Assembly (NCBI RefSeq): GCF_008831075.1
Contig: NZ_WBJX01000006.1
Span: 62,001-126,000, forward strand
Origin: Pseudoclavibacter terrae
Lineage (GTDB): Bacteria > Actinomycetota > Actinomycetes > Actinomycetales > Microbacteriaceae
DNA: 64,000 bases
Direction: 5' to 3'
The translations under genes and the position numbers were made by a program. Position 1 is the stretch's first letter. Each line of letters opens with the position of its first letter. This document shows, piece after piece, positions 33,730 to 42,376 of this stretch. Below the pieces are notes generated by a model, which saw only the letters and a program-made list of their open reading frames with translations, was not told the origin of the DNA and searched no databases.

Positions 33730-34263
33730 ATGCAAGACCACATCACGCTCATCGGGAACCTCGGCAGCAAGCCGGAGGTGAGGACAACCCCGGGCGGGCA
33801 GCACGTCGTGAACTTCAGCATCGCGACGAATTCACGGCGCCTGAACCGCACGACCAACGTCTGGGAAGACGTGGATCCCAACTGGTACGACGTCGCTGCG
33901 TGGGGCGACCTCGCGACGCACGCCGCGAAGTCACTCGACAAGGGTCAGCGCGTCATCGTCGTCGGCAAGCTCCGGATGCGGAAGTTCGAGACCCAGAACG
34001 GCTCCCGCACGAAGCATGAGGTGGTCGCGGATGCCCTGGGCCACGACCTGACGGCCGGTTCGTCGATCTTCGCCAAGCGGGAGCGAGCCTCGCATGAGAA
34101 GCGGGTGAGCGACCAGCAACAGGGGTTCAGTGGAGCACCAGGCTTCGGCGATCAGCAGAGCGAGGCTCCGCCGGAAGAGGACGACGCCCAGGCGCCGCCC
34201 AGTGAGGCGGAGTGGCACAAGCCCTCTGTCGCTGATGCGGGGGCGTACCCGACGCCCTTCTAG
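33730..34263 (+). CDS. ssb: single-stranded DNA-binding protein, secondary paralogue
   Basis: A 177-residue protein with an N-terminal OB fold (MQDHITLIGNLGSKPEVRTTPGG, VVNFSIATNSRRLNR, VWEDVDPNWYDVAAWGDLATHAA, KGQRVIVVGKLRMRKF) in the SSB pattern. The C-terminal ~65 residues are low-complexity and acidic/glutamine-rich but end ADAGAYPTPF instead of the usual DDDIPF protein-interaction tip. The main genomic ssb normally lies between rpsF and rpsR, so this is likely an SsbB-type paralogue used in recombination or stress. GGGGAGAAC lies before the ATG. Confidence 0.88.
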   Translation: MQDHITLIGNLGSKPEVRTTPGGQHVVNFSIATNSRRLNRTTNVWEDVDPNWYDVAAWGDLATHAAKSLDKGQRVIVVGKLRMRKFETQNGSRTKHEVVADALGHDLTAGSSIFAKRERASHEKRVSDQQQGFSGAPGFGDQQSEAPPEEDDAQAPPSEAEWHKPSVADAGAYPTPF

Positions 34264-34313
34264 GAGCCGCGGCCACCTACACTGGTGACCGCCCCGTCCG
34301 AGAAAGGTCCCGA

Positions 34314-34769
34314 ATGCGCAGCTCCCGTCTCTTCGCCCCAGTGGCTCTGGTGGCGGCGCTGGCGCTGGCGGGATGCTCCTCGGAGGAGGCGCAACCCCCT
34401 GCGGAGACGACCGCCGCGGCCGCGCCCACGCAGGCGGCACCAGCTGCGTTCGTGCCAGGCGGGACGGCGAGCGACAACAAGCCGATCTTCGATGAGACCA
34501 ACCTGCAGACGATCGCGACGAACGGCTCGGCGAGTTCCGTGGAGTTCGTCGACGCACTCGCAGGGATCGGCTTCGACAAGGCGGCCATGGAGGTCACCTT
34601 CGACCGCACGAATGTGGACCTCGAAGCTGACTACATCATCGTCTCGGTGAAGATCGGTGAGGAGTGCCTTGTGGGCCAGCGCGGCCCGCGAGGCTACACC
34701 TCGGACATCGTCGCGCCCGTCAGCACGGGAAAATGCCTCATCGGGCTCACCCAGCCCATCACCTGGTAG
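34314..34769 (+). CDS. secreted lipoprotein (DUF6993-like)
   Basis: A 151-residue precursor with a type II signal peptide: basic MRSSR, hydrophobic LFAPVALVAALALAG and lipobox LAGC (Cys20). An Ala/Thr/Pro-rich tether follows, then a small domain with a probable disulphide (EECLVGQRGPRGY...STGKCLIG). The C-terminal pattern resembles the DUF6993 lipoprotein domain of Microbacteriaceae; function unknown. AGAAAGG 6 nt upstream makes this a leadered gene, with TACACT at 34278-34283 as a likely -10. Confidence 0.85.
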   Translation: MRSSRLFAPVALVAALALAGCSSEEAQPPAETTAAAAPTQAAPAAFVPGGTASDNKPIFDETNLQTIATNGSASSVEFVDALAGIGFDKAAMEVTFDRTNVDLEADYIIVSVKIGEECLVGQRGPRGYTSDIVAPVSTGKCLIGLTQPITW

Positions 34770-34803
34770 CGAAGCCCCGCGCGCTGTCAGCCAACCAACT
34801 CCT

Positions 34804-34809
34804 AGACTG
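34804..34809 (+). promoter_or_regulatory. -10 element (TAGACT), leaderless ettA
   Basis: TAGACT ends 6 nt before the ATG at 34816. Confidence 0.6.
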
Positions 34810-34815
34810 GAACCC

Positions 34816-36498
34816 ATGGCCGAGTACATTTACCAGATGATCCGCGCCCGCAAGGCGGTCGGAGACAAGCTCATTCTCGACGACGTGACGATGTCGTTCC
34901 TCCCAGGCGCCAAGATCGGCATGGTCGGTCCCAACGGGGCTGGTAAGTCGACGATCCTCAAGATCATGGCTGGCCTCGACACCCCCTCGAACGGTGACGC
35001 GACCCTCACGCCGGGCTTCACGGTCGGCATCCTCATGCAGGAGCCGGAGCTCGACGAGACGAAGACGGTTCGCGAGAACGTCGAGCTCGGCGTCGCTGAG
35101 ACGAAGGCGAAGCTCGACCGCTTCAACGAGATCTCCGCGCTGATGGCAGAACCCGACGCCGACTTCGACGCGCTCATGGAAGAGATGGGCACGCTCCAGG
35201 AGTACATCGACCATGTCGACGCCTGGGATCTCGACTCGCAGCTCGAGCAGGCGATGGACGCCCTCCGCCTGCCGCCGGGCGACGCCGACGTCAGCGTCCT
35301 CTCCGGAGGCGAGAAGCGCCGCGTCGCGCTCTGCAAGCTCCTCCTCGAGAAGCCCGACCTCCTGCTCCTCGACGAGCCCACGAACCACCTCGACGCCGAG
35401 AGCGTGCTCTGGCTCGAGCAGCACCTCCAGAAGTACCCAGGCGCAGTCATCGCCATCACGCACGACCGGTACTTCCTCGACCACGTAGCCCAGTGGATCG
35501 CAGAGATCGACCGCGGCCGCCTCCACGGCTACGAGGGCAACTACTCGAGCTACCTCGAGAAGAAGCAGGAGCGCCTCCAGGTCCAGGGCAAGAAGGACCA
35601 GAAGCTCGCGAAGCGCCTTGAAGAGGAACTCGCGTGGGTGCGCACCAACGCCAAGGGCCGTCAGGCCAAGTCGAAAGCTCGCCTCGCCCGGTACGAGGAG
35701 ATGGCGTCCGAGGCCGAGCGCACCAGGAAGCTCGACTTCGAAGAGATCCAGATTCCCGCAGGCCCACGCCTCGGCAGCATCGTCCTCGAGGCGAACAAAC
35801 TCAAGAAGGGCTTCGGCGAGCGCGTGCTCATCGACGACCTCAGCTTCTCGCTGCCCCGGAACGGCATCGTCGGCATCATCGGCCCGAACGGTGTCGGGAA
35901 GACGACGCTCTTCAAGTCGATCGTCGGCTTCGAAGAGCTCGACGGCGGCGACCTGAAGATCGGCGAGACCGTCAAGCTCTCGTACGTCGACCAGTCGCGC
36001 GGCGGCATCGACCCCGAGAAGAACGTGTGGGAGGTCGTCTCCGACGGTTTCGACTACATGCAGGTCGGCAACGTCGAGATCCCGTCCCGCGCCTACGTCT
36101 CCACCTTCGGGTTCAAGGGGCCAGACCAGCAGAAGAAGGCAGGGGTGCTCTCCGGTGGTGAGCGCAACCGCCTCAACCTGGCGCTCACCCTCAAGCAGGG
36201 CGGCAACCTGCTGCTGCTCGACGAGCCCACGAACGACCTCGACGTCGAGACCCTGTCGAGCCTTGAGAACGCGCTGCTCGAGTACCCCGGCTGCGCCGTG
36301 GTCATCACGCACGACCGGTGGTTCCTCGACCGCATCGCCACGCACATCCTCGCCTACGAGGGCACCGAGGAAGACCCGAGCCGCTGGCACTGGTTCGAGG
36401 GCAACTTCGAAGGCTACGAGGAGAACAAGATCGAGCGCCTCGGCCCTGACGCGGCCAAGCCGTCGCGGATGACCTACCGCAAGCTCACGAGGGACTAG
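34816..36498 (+). CDS. ettA: energy-dependent translational throttle ABC-F protein
   Basis: A 560-residue ABC-F ATPase that binds the ribosomal E site and gates early elongation according to the ATP/ADP ratio. Two ABC domains: Walker A GPNGAGKST and GPNGVGKTT, signatures LSGGEKRRVALC and LSGGERNRLNLAL, Walker B LLLLDEPTNHLD and LLLLDEPTNDLD. The interdomain linker is the basic P-site tRNA interaction motif (KKQERLQVQGKKDQKLAKRL...KGRQAKSKARLARYEEM). The EttA-type start MAEYIYQMIRARKAVGDK and C-terminal RLGPDAAKPSRMTYRKLTRD are diagnostic. No membrane domain. Confidence 0.97.
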   Translation: MAEYIYQMIRARKAVGDKLILDDVTMSFLPGAKIGMVGPNGAGKSTILKIMAGLDTPSNGDATLTPGFTVGILMQEPELDETKTVRENVELGVAETKAKLDRFNEISALMAEPDADFDALMEEMGTLQEYIDHVDAWDLDSQLEQAMDALRLPPGDADVSVLSGGEKRRVALCKLLLEKPDLLLLDEPTNHLDAESVLWLEQHLQKYPGAVIAITHDRYFLDHVAQWIAEIDRGRLHGYEGNYSSYLEKKQERLQVQGKKDQKLAKRLEEELAWVRTNAKGRQAKSKARLARYEEMASEAERTRKLDFEEIQIPAGPRLGSIVLEANKLKKGFGERVLIDDLSFSLPRNGIVGIIGPNGVGKTTLFKSIVGFEELDGGDLKIGETVKLSYVDQSRGGIDPEKNVWEVVSDGFDYMQVGNVEIPSRAYVSTFGFKGPDQQKKAGVLSGGERNRLNLALTLKQGGNLLLLDEPTNDLDVETLSSLENALLEYPGCAVVITHDRWFLDRIATHILAYEGTEEDPSRWHWFEGNFEGYEENKIERLGPDAAKPSRMTYRKLTRD

Positions 36499-36508
36499 TC
36501 CCGACCGG

Positions 36509-36541
36509 AACCCCGGGGCCGCAGCGTGCGGCCCCGGGGTT
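36509..36541 (+). terminator. strong hairpin after ettA
   Basis: A perfect 15-bp stem (36509-36523 with 36527-36541) around a GCG loop begins 10 bp after the ettA stop and runs into a short TTTCCTCG. Confidence 0.9.
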
Positions 36542-36605
36542 TCCTCGTCCCGTGCCCCGTCGCGCGCAGCCAACCACCAGCACACAAGAAGGACCAACCT
36601 CGCCG

Positions 36606-37103
36606 ATGCGCTTCCACGTCCCCACGCTCCTCCGCTGGAGCGACCTCGACGCCTACAACCACGTCAACAACTCACGCGTGCTGACGCTCCTCGAAGAAGC
36701 CCGAGTGCGCGCGTTCTGGAACATCGGCGCCTCCAACGACGACGAGCGGCCCCTCGCCATCATCGACGCGGCGGCTGAGGGAGGCGACACGCTCACACTC
36801 ATCGCGCGCAACGAGATCGAGTACCTCGCGCCCATCCCGTATTCCACGAAGCCGCTGGATGTGCAGCTGTGGATCTCCAAGATGGGAGCGGCCAGCGCCG
36901 AGGTCGACTACGAGATCTGGAGCCCGGAGGAAAGCCACCAAGAGGGCACGGAACGCGTGCGGTACGTGATCGCATCCTCGACCCTCGTGTTCATCGACGC
37001 CGCAACGCAGCGCCCGCGTCGCATCAACGACCGAGAGCGGGAGGCGTGGACCCCCTACCTCGACGAGCCGCTCACGTTCCGCGGCGGCCGCAGCAACGAC
37101 TGA
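36606..37103 (+). CDS. acyl-CoA thioesterase, hotdog fold (4HBT type)
   Basis: A 165-residue single hotdog domain. The N-terminal RWSDLDAYNHVNNSRVLTLLEEAR carries the Asp/Asn-His catalytic pattern of 4-hydroxybenzoyl-CoA-thioesterase-like proteins (the D-x-x-x-HVNN loop before the long helix), followed by ARNEIEYLAPIPYSTKPLDVQLWISKMGAASAEVDYEIWS. It hydrolyses an acyl-CoA, substrate unknown. ATG 36606 gives the domain start; earlier in-frame codons are not conserved-looking. It converges on the second thioesterase. Confidence 0.9.
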   Translation: MRFHVPTLLRWSDLDAYNHVNNSRVLTLLEEARVRAFWNIGASNDDERPLAIIDAAAEGGDTLTLIARNEIEYLAPIPYSTKPLDVQLWISKMGAASAEVDYEIWSPEESHQEGTERVRYVIASSTLVFIDAATQRPRRINDREREAWTPYLDEPLTFRGGRSND

Positions 37104-37148
37104 GTCGACGGGCGCTCGGCCCCGGGGCGACGGCCGATCCTGCCGGCG

Positions 37149-38123
37149 TCAGCCGCGCTTCCGGCGCACCATGCCCTCCTGGGCGACCGTCGCCACAAGC
37201 GCGCCGTCCCGCGAGAACAGCTGCCCGCGGGAGAGCCCACGGCCCCCGCGGGCGACGGGGGAGTCCTGCACGTAGAGCAGCCACTCGTCGGCCCGCGCGT
37301 CCCGATGCCACCAGACGCCATGATCGAGGCTCGCCGCGCGAAGCCCCGGCGTCGACCAGGTCAGTCCGTGGCCGCGCATGATGGGCTCGAGGATCGAGTA
37401 GTCGCTCGCGTAGGCGATGGCGGCCCGGTGCAGCATCGGATCGTCCGGCATGCGCTCCACGGCCTTGATCCACACCGCCTGCGCCGGCGTCGGGTCGCTG
37501 GCGGGCTCGAGATAGACGGGCCCGTCAACGTGCCGCATCGTGAACGGACGCTTCAGGAGCCAGTACGCGGCCAGCGACTCAGGCGCGTCGTCACCGAGCG
37601 TCGCCTTCACCGTCTCCAGCAGATCCGCCTCGCTCGGCAGATCCTCCGGATCCGGGATCCCCACTGGCATCGACACCTCATGCTCAAAGCCCTCATCGAC
37701 GTCCTGGAAGGAAGCGATCATCGACCAGATCGGCTGACCGCTCTGGAAGGCGCTCACAGCCCGGGTCGTGAACGAGTTGCCGTCATGGATACGGTCGACC
37801 GCGAACGTGATCGGCAGCTTCACGTCGCCCGGGCGCAGGAAGTAGCCGTGCATGGAGTGCACCGGGCGATCCGCGGCCACCGTCCTGGCGGCGGCGACCA
37901 GCGACTGCGCGGCGACCTGCCCGCCGAACACCCGCCCGTGGGGCATCCATTGGCTCGGGCCCGTGAAGATGTCGTCCCGCGTGCGGGCACCAGTGTCGGT
38001 GAGATCGAGCGTGTGGAGGAACGCGTCGAGAGGCGACAGCGCTTCGAGCGCGTCGAAGGAGAGCGGCGCCGGCTGGTGCTGAGCGGGCGAAAGCGAGGAC
38101 GACTCGTGGAGCTGATCTGCCAT
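37149..38123 (-). CDS. tesB: acyl-CoA thioesterase II
   Basis: A 324-residue TesB with a double hotdog fold. Features: LDLTDTGARTRDDIFTGPSQWMPHGRVFGGQVAAQSL, HSMHGYFLRPGDVKLPITFAVDRIHDGNSFTTRAVSAFQSGQPIW (substrate tunnel and Asp/Asn-Ser residues), and a C-terminal half with ILEPIMRGHGLTWSTPGLRAASLDHGVWWHRDARADEWLLY (Asp-His pair of the catalytic Asp-Gln-Ser/Thr arrangement). The ATG is 6 nt after TAGACT, so probably leaderless. Confidence 0.95.
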   Translation of the reverse strand: MADQLHESSSLSPAQHQPAPLSFDALEALSPLDAFLHTLDLTDTGARTRDDIFTGPSQWMPHGRVFGGQVAAQSLVAAARTVAADRPVHSMHGYFLRPGDVKLPITFAVDRIHDGNSFTTRAVSAFQSGQPIWSMIASFQDVDEGFEHEVSMPVGIPDPEDLPSEADLLETVKATLGDDAPESLAAYWLLKRPFTMRHVDGPVYLEPASDPTPAQAVWIKAVERMPDDPMLHRAAIAYASDYSILEPIMRGHGLTWSTPGLRAASLDHGVWWHRDARADEWLLYVQDSPVARGGRGLSRGQLFSRDGALVATVAQEGMVRRKRG

Positions 38124-38129
38124 CCCAGC

Positions 38130-38135
38130 AGTCTA
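38130..38135 (-). promoter_or_regulatory. -10 element (TAGACT), leaderless tesB
   Basis: TAGACT on the reverse strand ends 6 nt before the ATG at 38123. Confidence 0.6.
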
Positions 38136-38173
38136 GAGACCCGCCGCCGCAGGAGCGCTCGGGAAGAACTGGG

Positions 38174-38179
38174 TAGGTT
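38174..38179 (+). promoter_or_regulatory. -10 element (TAGGTT) of the 38188 gene
   Basis: TAGGTT ends 8 nt before the ATG at 38188 and 2 nt before the alternative ATG at 38182. That favours 38188 as the leaderless start. Confidence 0.5.
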
Positions 38180-38187
38180 AGATGGCA

Positions 38188-40319
<2,132 letters not shown>

Positions 40320-40350
40320 ACGACGACCGGGCCGGACGTCGCAGCCGAGC

Positions 40351-40806
40351 TCAGGAGTCGGTCTCGGCTCCTGGGCTCGGCTCGAACGTGTTGACCATGG
40401 CGGTCGCGGCCCTGTCGAAGTAGTCGGTCATCTGCGCGCGGTGGATGGGGGAGAGCTCGAGCTGGTCCATGGCGGCGTGCATGTGCCGCAGCCAGTGCTC
40501 TCGAGCCTCCGGGTTGATGTGGAAGCCGTTGTGGCGCATCCGGAGCCGCGGGTGCCCGCGCTGAGCGCTGTACTCGCTCGGCCCGCCGAAGTACTGGGCG
40601 AGGAAGTGGCCGAGGCGCCACGTGGCCCCCTCGAGGTCGTCCTGCGGGTACATGCGCCACATCAGCGGGTCGTCGCGGACGCCCTCGTAGAAGGCTGCGG
40701 CGAGCTTGTCGAACGCGGGCATGCCGCCGATCTCGTCGTAGAGGGTCGGCACGGCCGACGCGCCGCCGTCGGATCCGCGGAGGTGGATGGGGATGTTCGA
40801 CATCAT
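40351..40806 (-). CDS. glbO: group II truncated hemoglobin
   Basis: A 151-residue truncated globin of the GlbO type. It has TLYDEIGGMPAFDKLAAAFYEGVRDDPLMWRMYP, the B-C helix region with Phe/Tyr at B9/B10, WRLGHFLAQYFGGPSEYSAQRGHPRLRMRHNGFHINPEAREHWLRHM (proximal His in RMRHNGF, Trp G8 in HWLRHM). It binds haem and O2 and is linked to O2 handling and NO/peroxide defence in actinobacteria. The ATG at 40806 overlaps the mscS stop (ATGA) and has GGAGG 6 nt upstream, so translation is coupled to the channel gene. Confidence 0.95.
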   Translation of the reverse strand: MMSNIPIHLRGSDGGASAVPTLYDEIGGMPAFDKLAAAFYEGVRDDPLMWRMYPQDDLEGATWRLGHFLAQYFGGPSEYSAQRGHPRLRMRHNGFHINPEAREHWLRHMHAAMDQLELSPIHRAQMTDYFDRAATAMVNTFEPSPGAETDS

Positions 40807-41729
40807 GCGGTGCCTCCAGCGGTCGGCTGTCCGTCGGCCCCGTCGAGCACGATGGCCTTCAGCGACGGCAGGTTGATCTCGGCCGACTTGAGCGCATCCT
40901 GCGTACGTGCGCGGAGCTCGCGCTCCACCTCCCACCTGGTGCCGGGGCGGACGCGGATGGTGAGGCGAAGGACGACGGCGTCGGAGGAGATGGACTCCAT
41001 GCCCCACATCTCGGGGGTGCCGATGAAGTAGTCCATCCAGTCCGGGTCTTCCGTCAGCTCCTTCGCGGCCTGCAGCATGACACGTTCGACGTGCGCGCGA
41101 GACGTCTCGTAGGGCACGGCGAGGTCGAAGACGATGCGGTTCCAGCCCTGCGAGAAGCTGCCGACGCGCTGGATCTCGCCGTTGCGCACGAACCACAGCG
41201 TTCCCTCGACGTCGCGGATCTGCGTGATGCGCACGCCCACCTTCTCGACGACGCCAGTGGCTTCCCCCATGTCGATGACGTCGCCGACCCCGAGCTGGTC
41301 CTCCATGACCATGAACAGGCCGTTGAGGACGTCACCGACGATGCGCTGCGCACCGAAACCGAGACCGGCACCCACCGCCGCGCTCAGGATCGACAGCGAG
41401 GCGAGGATGCCCGGGTCGATCTTCGCGATGATCATGACGACGAGGATGACGACCACGACGACGTTCACGATGTTCGTCAGGACCGAGCCGATGGTGCGCG
41501 TGCGCTGCACGGTGCGGACGGCAGCCAACGGGGATCGGACCGAGAGCGCCTGCGTGTCGGTCACTCCGCGCTTCTTCTTGACGCCGCTCACGATCTGCTT
41601 CACGGAGCGGTCGATGAGCTTCAACAGGATCCATCGGAAGACGAAGGCCCCGAGGATGTAGAAGACGATCGTGATGGGAACGTCGAAGGGGGCGAGCGCG
41701 GTCGTGAAGGAAGTCCAGAATTCTGCCAT
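40803..41729 (-). CDS. MscS-type mechanosensitive channel
   Basis: A 308-residue small-conductance mechanosensitive channel. About three N-terminal helices are visible: FDVPITIVFYILGAFVFRWILL, TIGSVLTNIVNVVVVVILVVMIIA and the Gly/Ala-packed pore helix TM3 ILSAAVGAGLGFGAQRIVGDVLNGLFMVMED. The beta domain follows (VGDVIDMGEATGVVEKVGVRITQIRDVEGTLWFVRNGEI). The VGAGLGFGAQ pore motif is diagnostic. It opens under membrane tension to release solutes on hypo-osmotic shock, and is the first gene of an operon with glbO. A TACACT at 41739-41744 ends 9 nt before the ATG. Confidence 0.93.
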   Translation of the reverse strand: MAEFWTSFTTALAPFDVPITIVFYILGAFVFRWILLKLIDRSVKQIVSGVKKKRGVTDTQALSVRSPLAAVRTVQRTRTIGSVLTNIVNVVVVVILVVMIIAKIDPGILASLSILSAAVGAGLGFGAQRIVGDVLNGLFMVMEDQLGVGDVIDMGEATGVVEKVGVRITQIRDVEGTLWFVRNGEIQRVGSFSQGWNRIVFDLAVPYETSRAHVERVMLQAAKELTEDPDWMDYFIGTPEMWGMESISSDAVVLRLTIRVRPGTRWEVERELRARTQDALKSAEINLPSLKAIVLDGADGQPTAGGTA

Positions 41730-41818
41730 AGCGCATCGAGTGTAGGCGGATGCGCCTCTCCGTCTCGTGTGAGCGGCGTGCGAGGAATAGGCGGGTCGCG
41801 CATCCTGTTGCCCTCAGT

Positions 41819-42304
41819 ATGAGCCTCAACGTGAACGACATCGAAGTCACCACCATCGACGGCGAGGCCAGGAAGCTCGCGGCGTATGAGCCCGTGAAGC
41901 TCGTGGTGAACGTCGCCTCGAAGTGCGGCCTCTCCGGGCAGTACGAGAAGCTGGAGGAGCTGCAGCGGCAGTACGGCCCGCAGGGGTTCACGGTGCTCGG
42001 GTTCCCGAGCAACCAGTTCCTGCAGGAGTACTCGGACACCTCGAAGATCAAGGAGTACTGCTCGCTCACGTGGGGCGTCAGCTTCCCCATGTTCGAGAAG
42101 GTCAAGGTCAACGGCCGATCCCAGCACCCGCTCTACGCGGAGTTGACGAAGACGCCGGATGCGAACGGCAAGGCCGGCCGGGTCAGCTGGAACTTCGAGA
42201 AGTTCCTGATCGCCCGCGATGGCACGGTGACGCGCTTCCGCCCGACGACGGAGCCTGATGCGCCGGAGGTCGTCGCGGCGATCGAGGCTGCGCTCGCCGA
42301 GTAG
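41819..42304 (+). CDS. glutathione-peroxidase-family (thioredoxin-type) peroxidase
   Basis: A 161-residue GPx-fold peroxidase. The peroxidatic Cys36 is in NVASKCGLSGQYEKLEEL (Cys, not Sec), Gln66 in LGFPSNQF, and Trp/Asn in SWNFEKFLI complete the tetrad. Cys81 (KEYCSLTWGVSFPMFEKVKVNG) is the resolving cysteine seen in thioredoxin-dependent GPx proteins. Mycothiol-type actinobacteria lack glutathione, so it should work with thioredoxin. ATG 41819 gives the standard start. Confidence 0.94.
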   Translation: MSLNVNDIEVTTIDGEARKLAAYEPVKLVVNVASKCGLSGQYEKLEELQRQYGPQGFTVLGFPSNQFLQEYSDTSKIKEYCSLTWGVSFPMFEKVKVNGRSQHPLYAELTKTPDANGKAGRVSWNFEKFLIARDGTVTRFRPTTEPDAPEVVAAIEAALAE

Positions 42305-42321
42305 CAGCCGGAACCGGAGCA

Positions 42322-42368
42322 ACGCGGAAGAGGTCGCCTCCCAAAGTGGGAAGCGACCTCTTCTGCGT
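42322..42368. terminator. bidirectional terminator between the peroxidase and pepN genes
   Basis: 21-bp arms 42322-42342 and 42348-42368 with two mismatches and an AAAGT loop lie between the convergent stop codons. Confidence 0.85.
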
Positions 42369-42376
42369 GCACGCGG

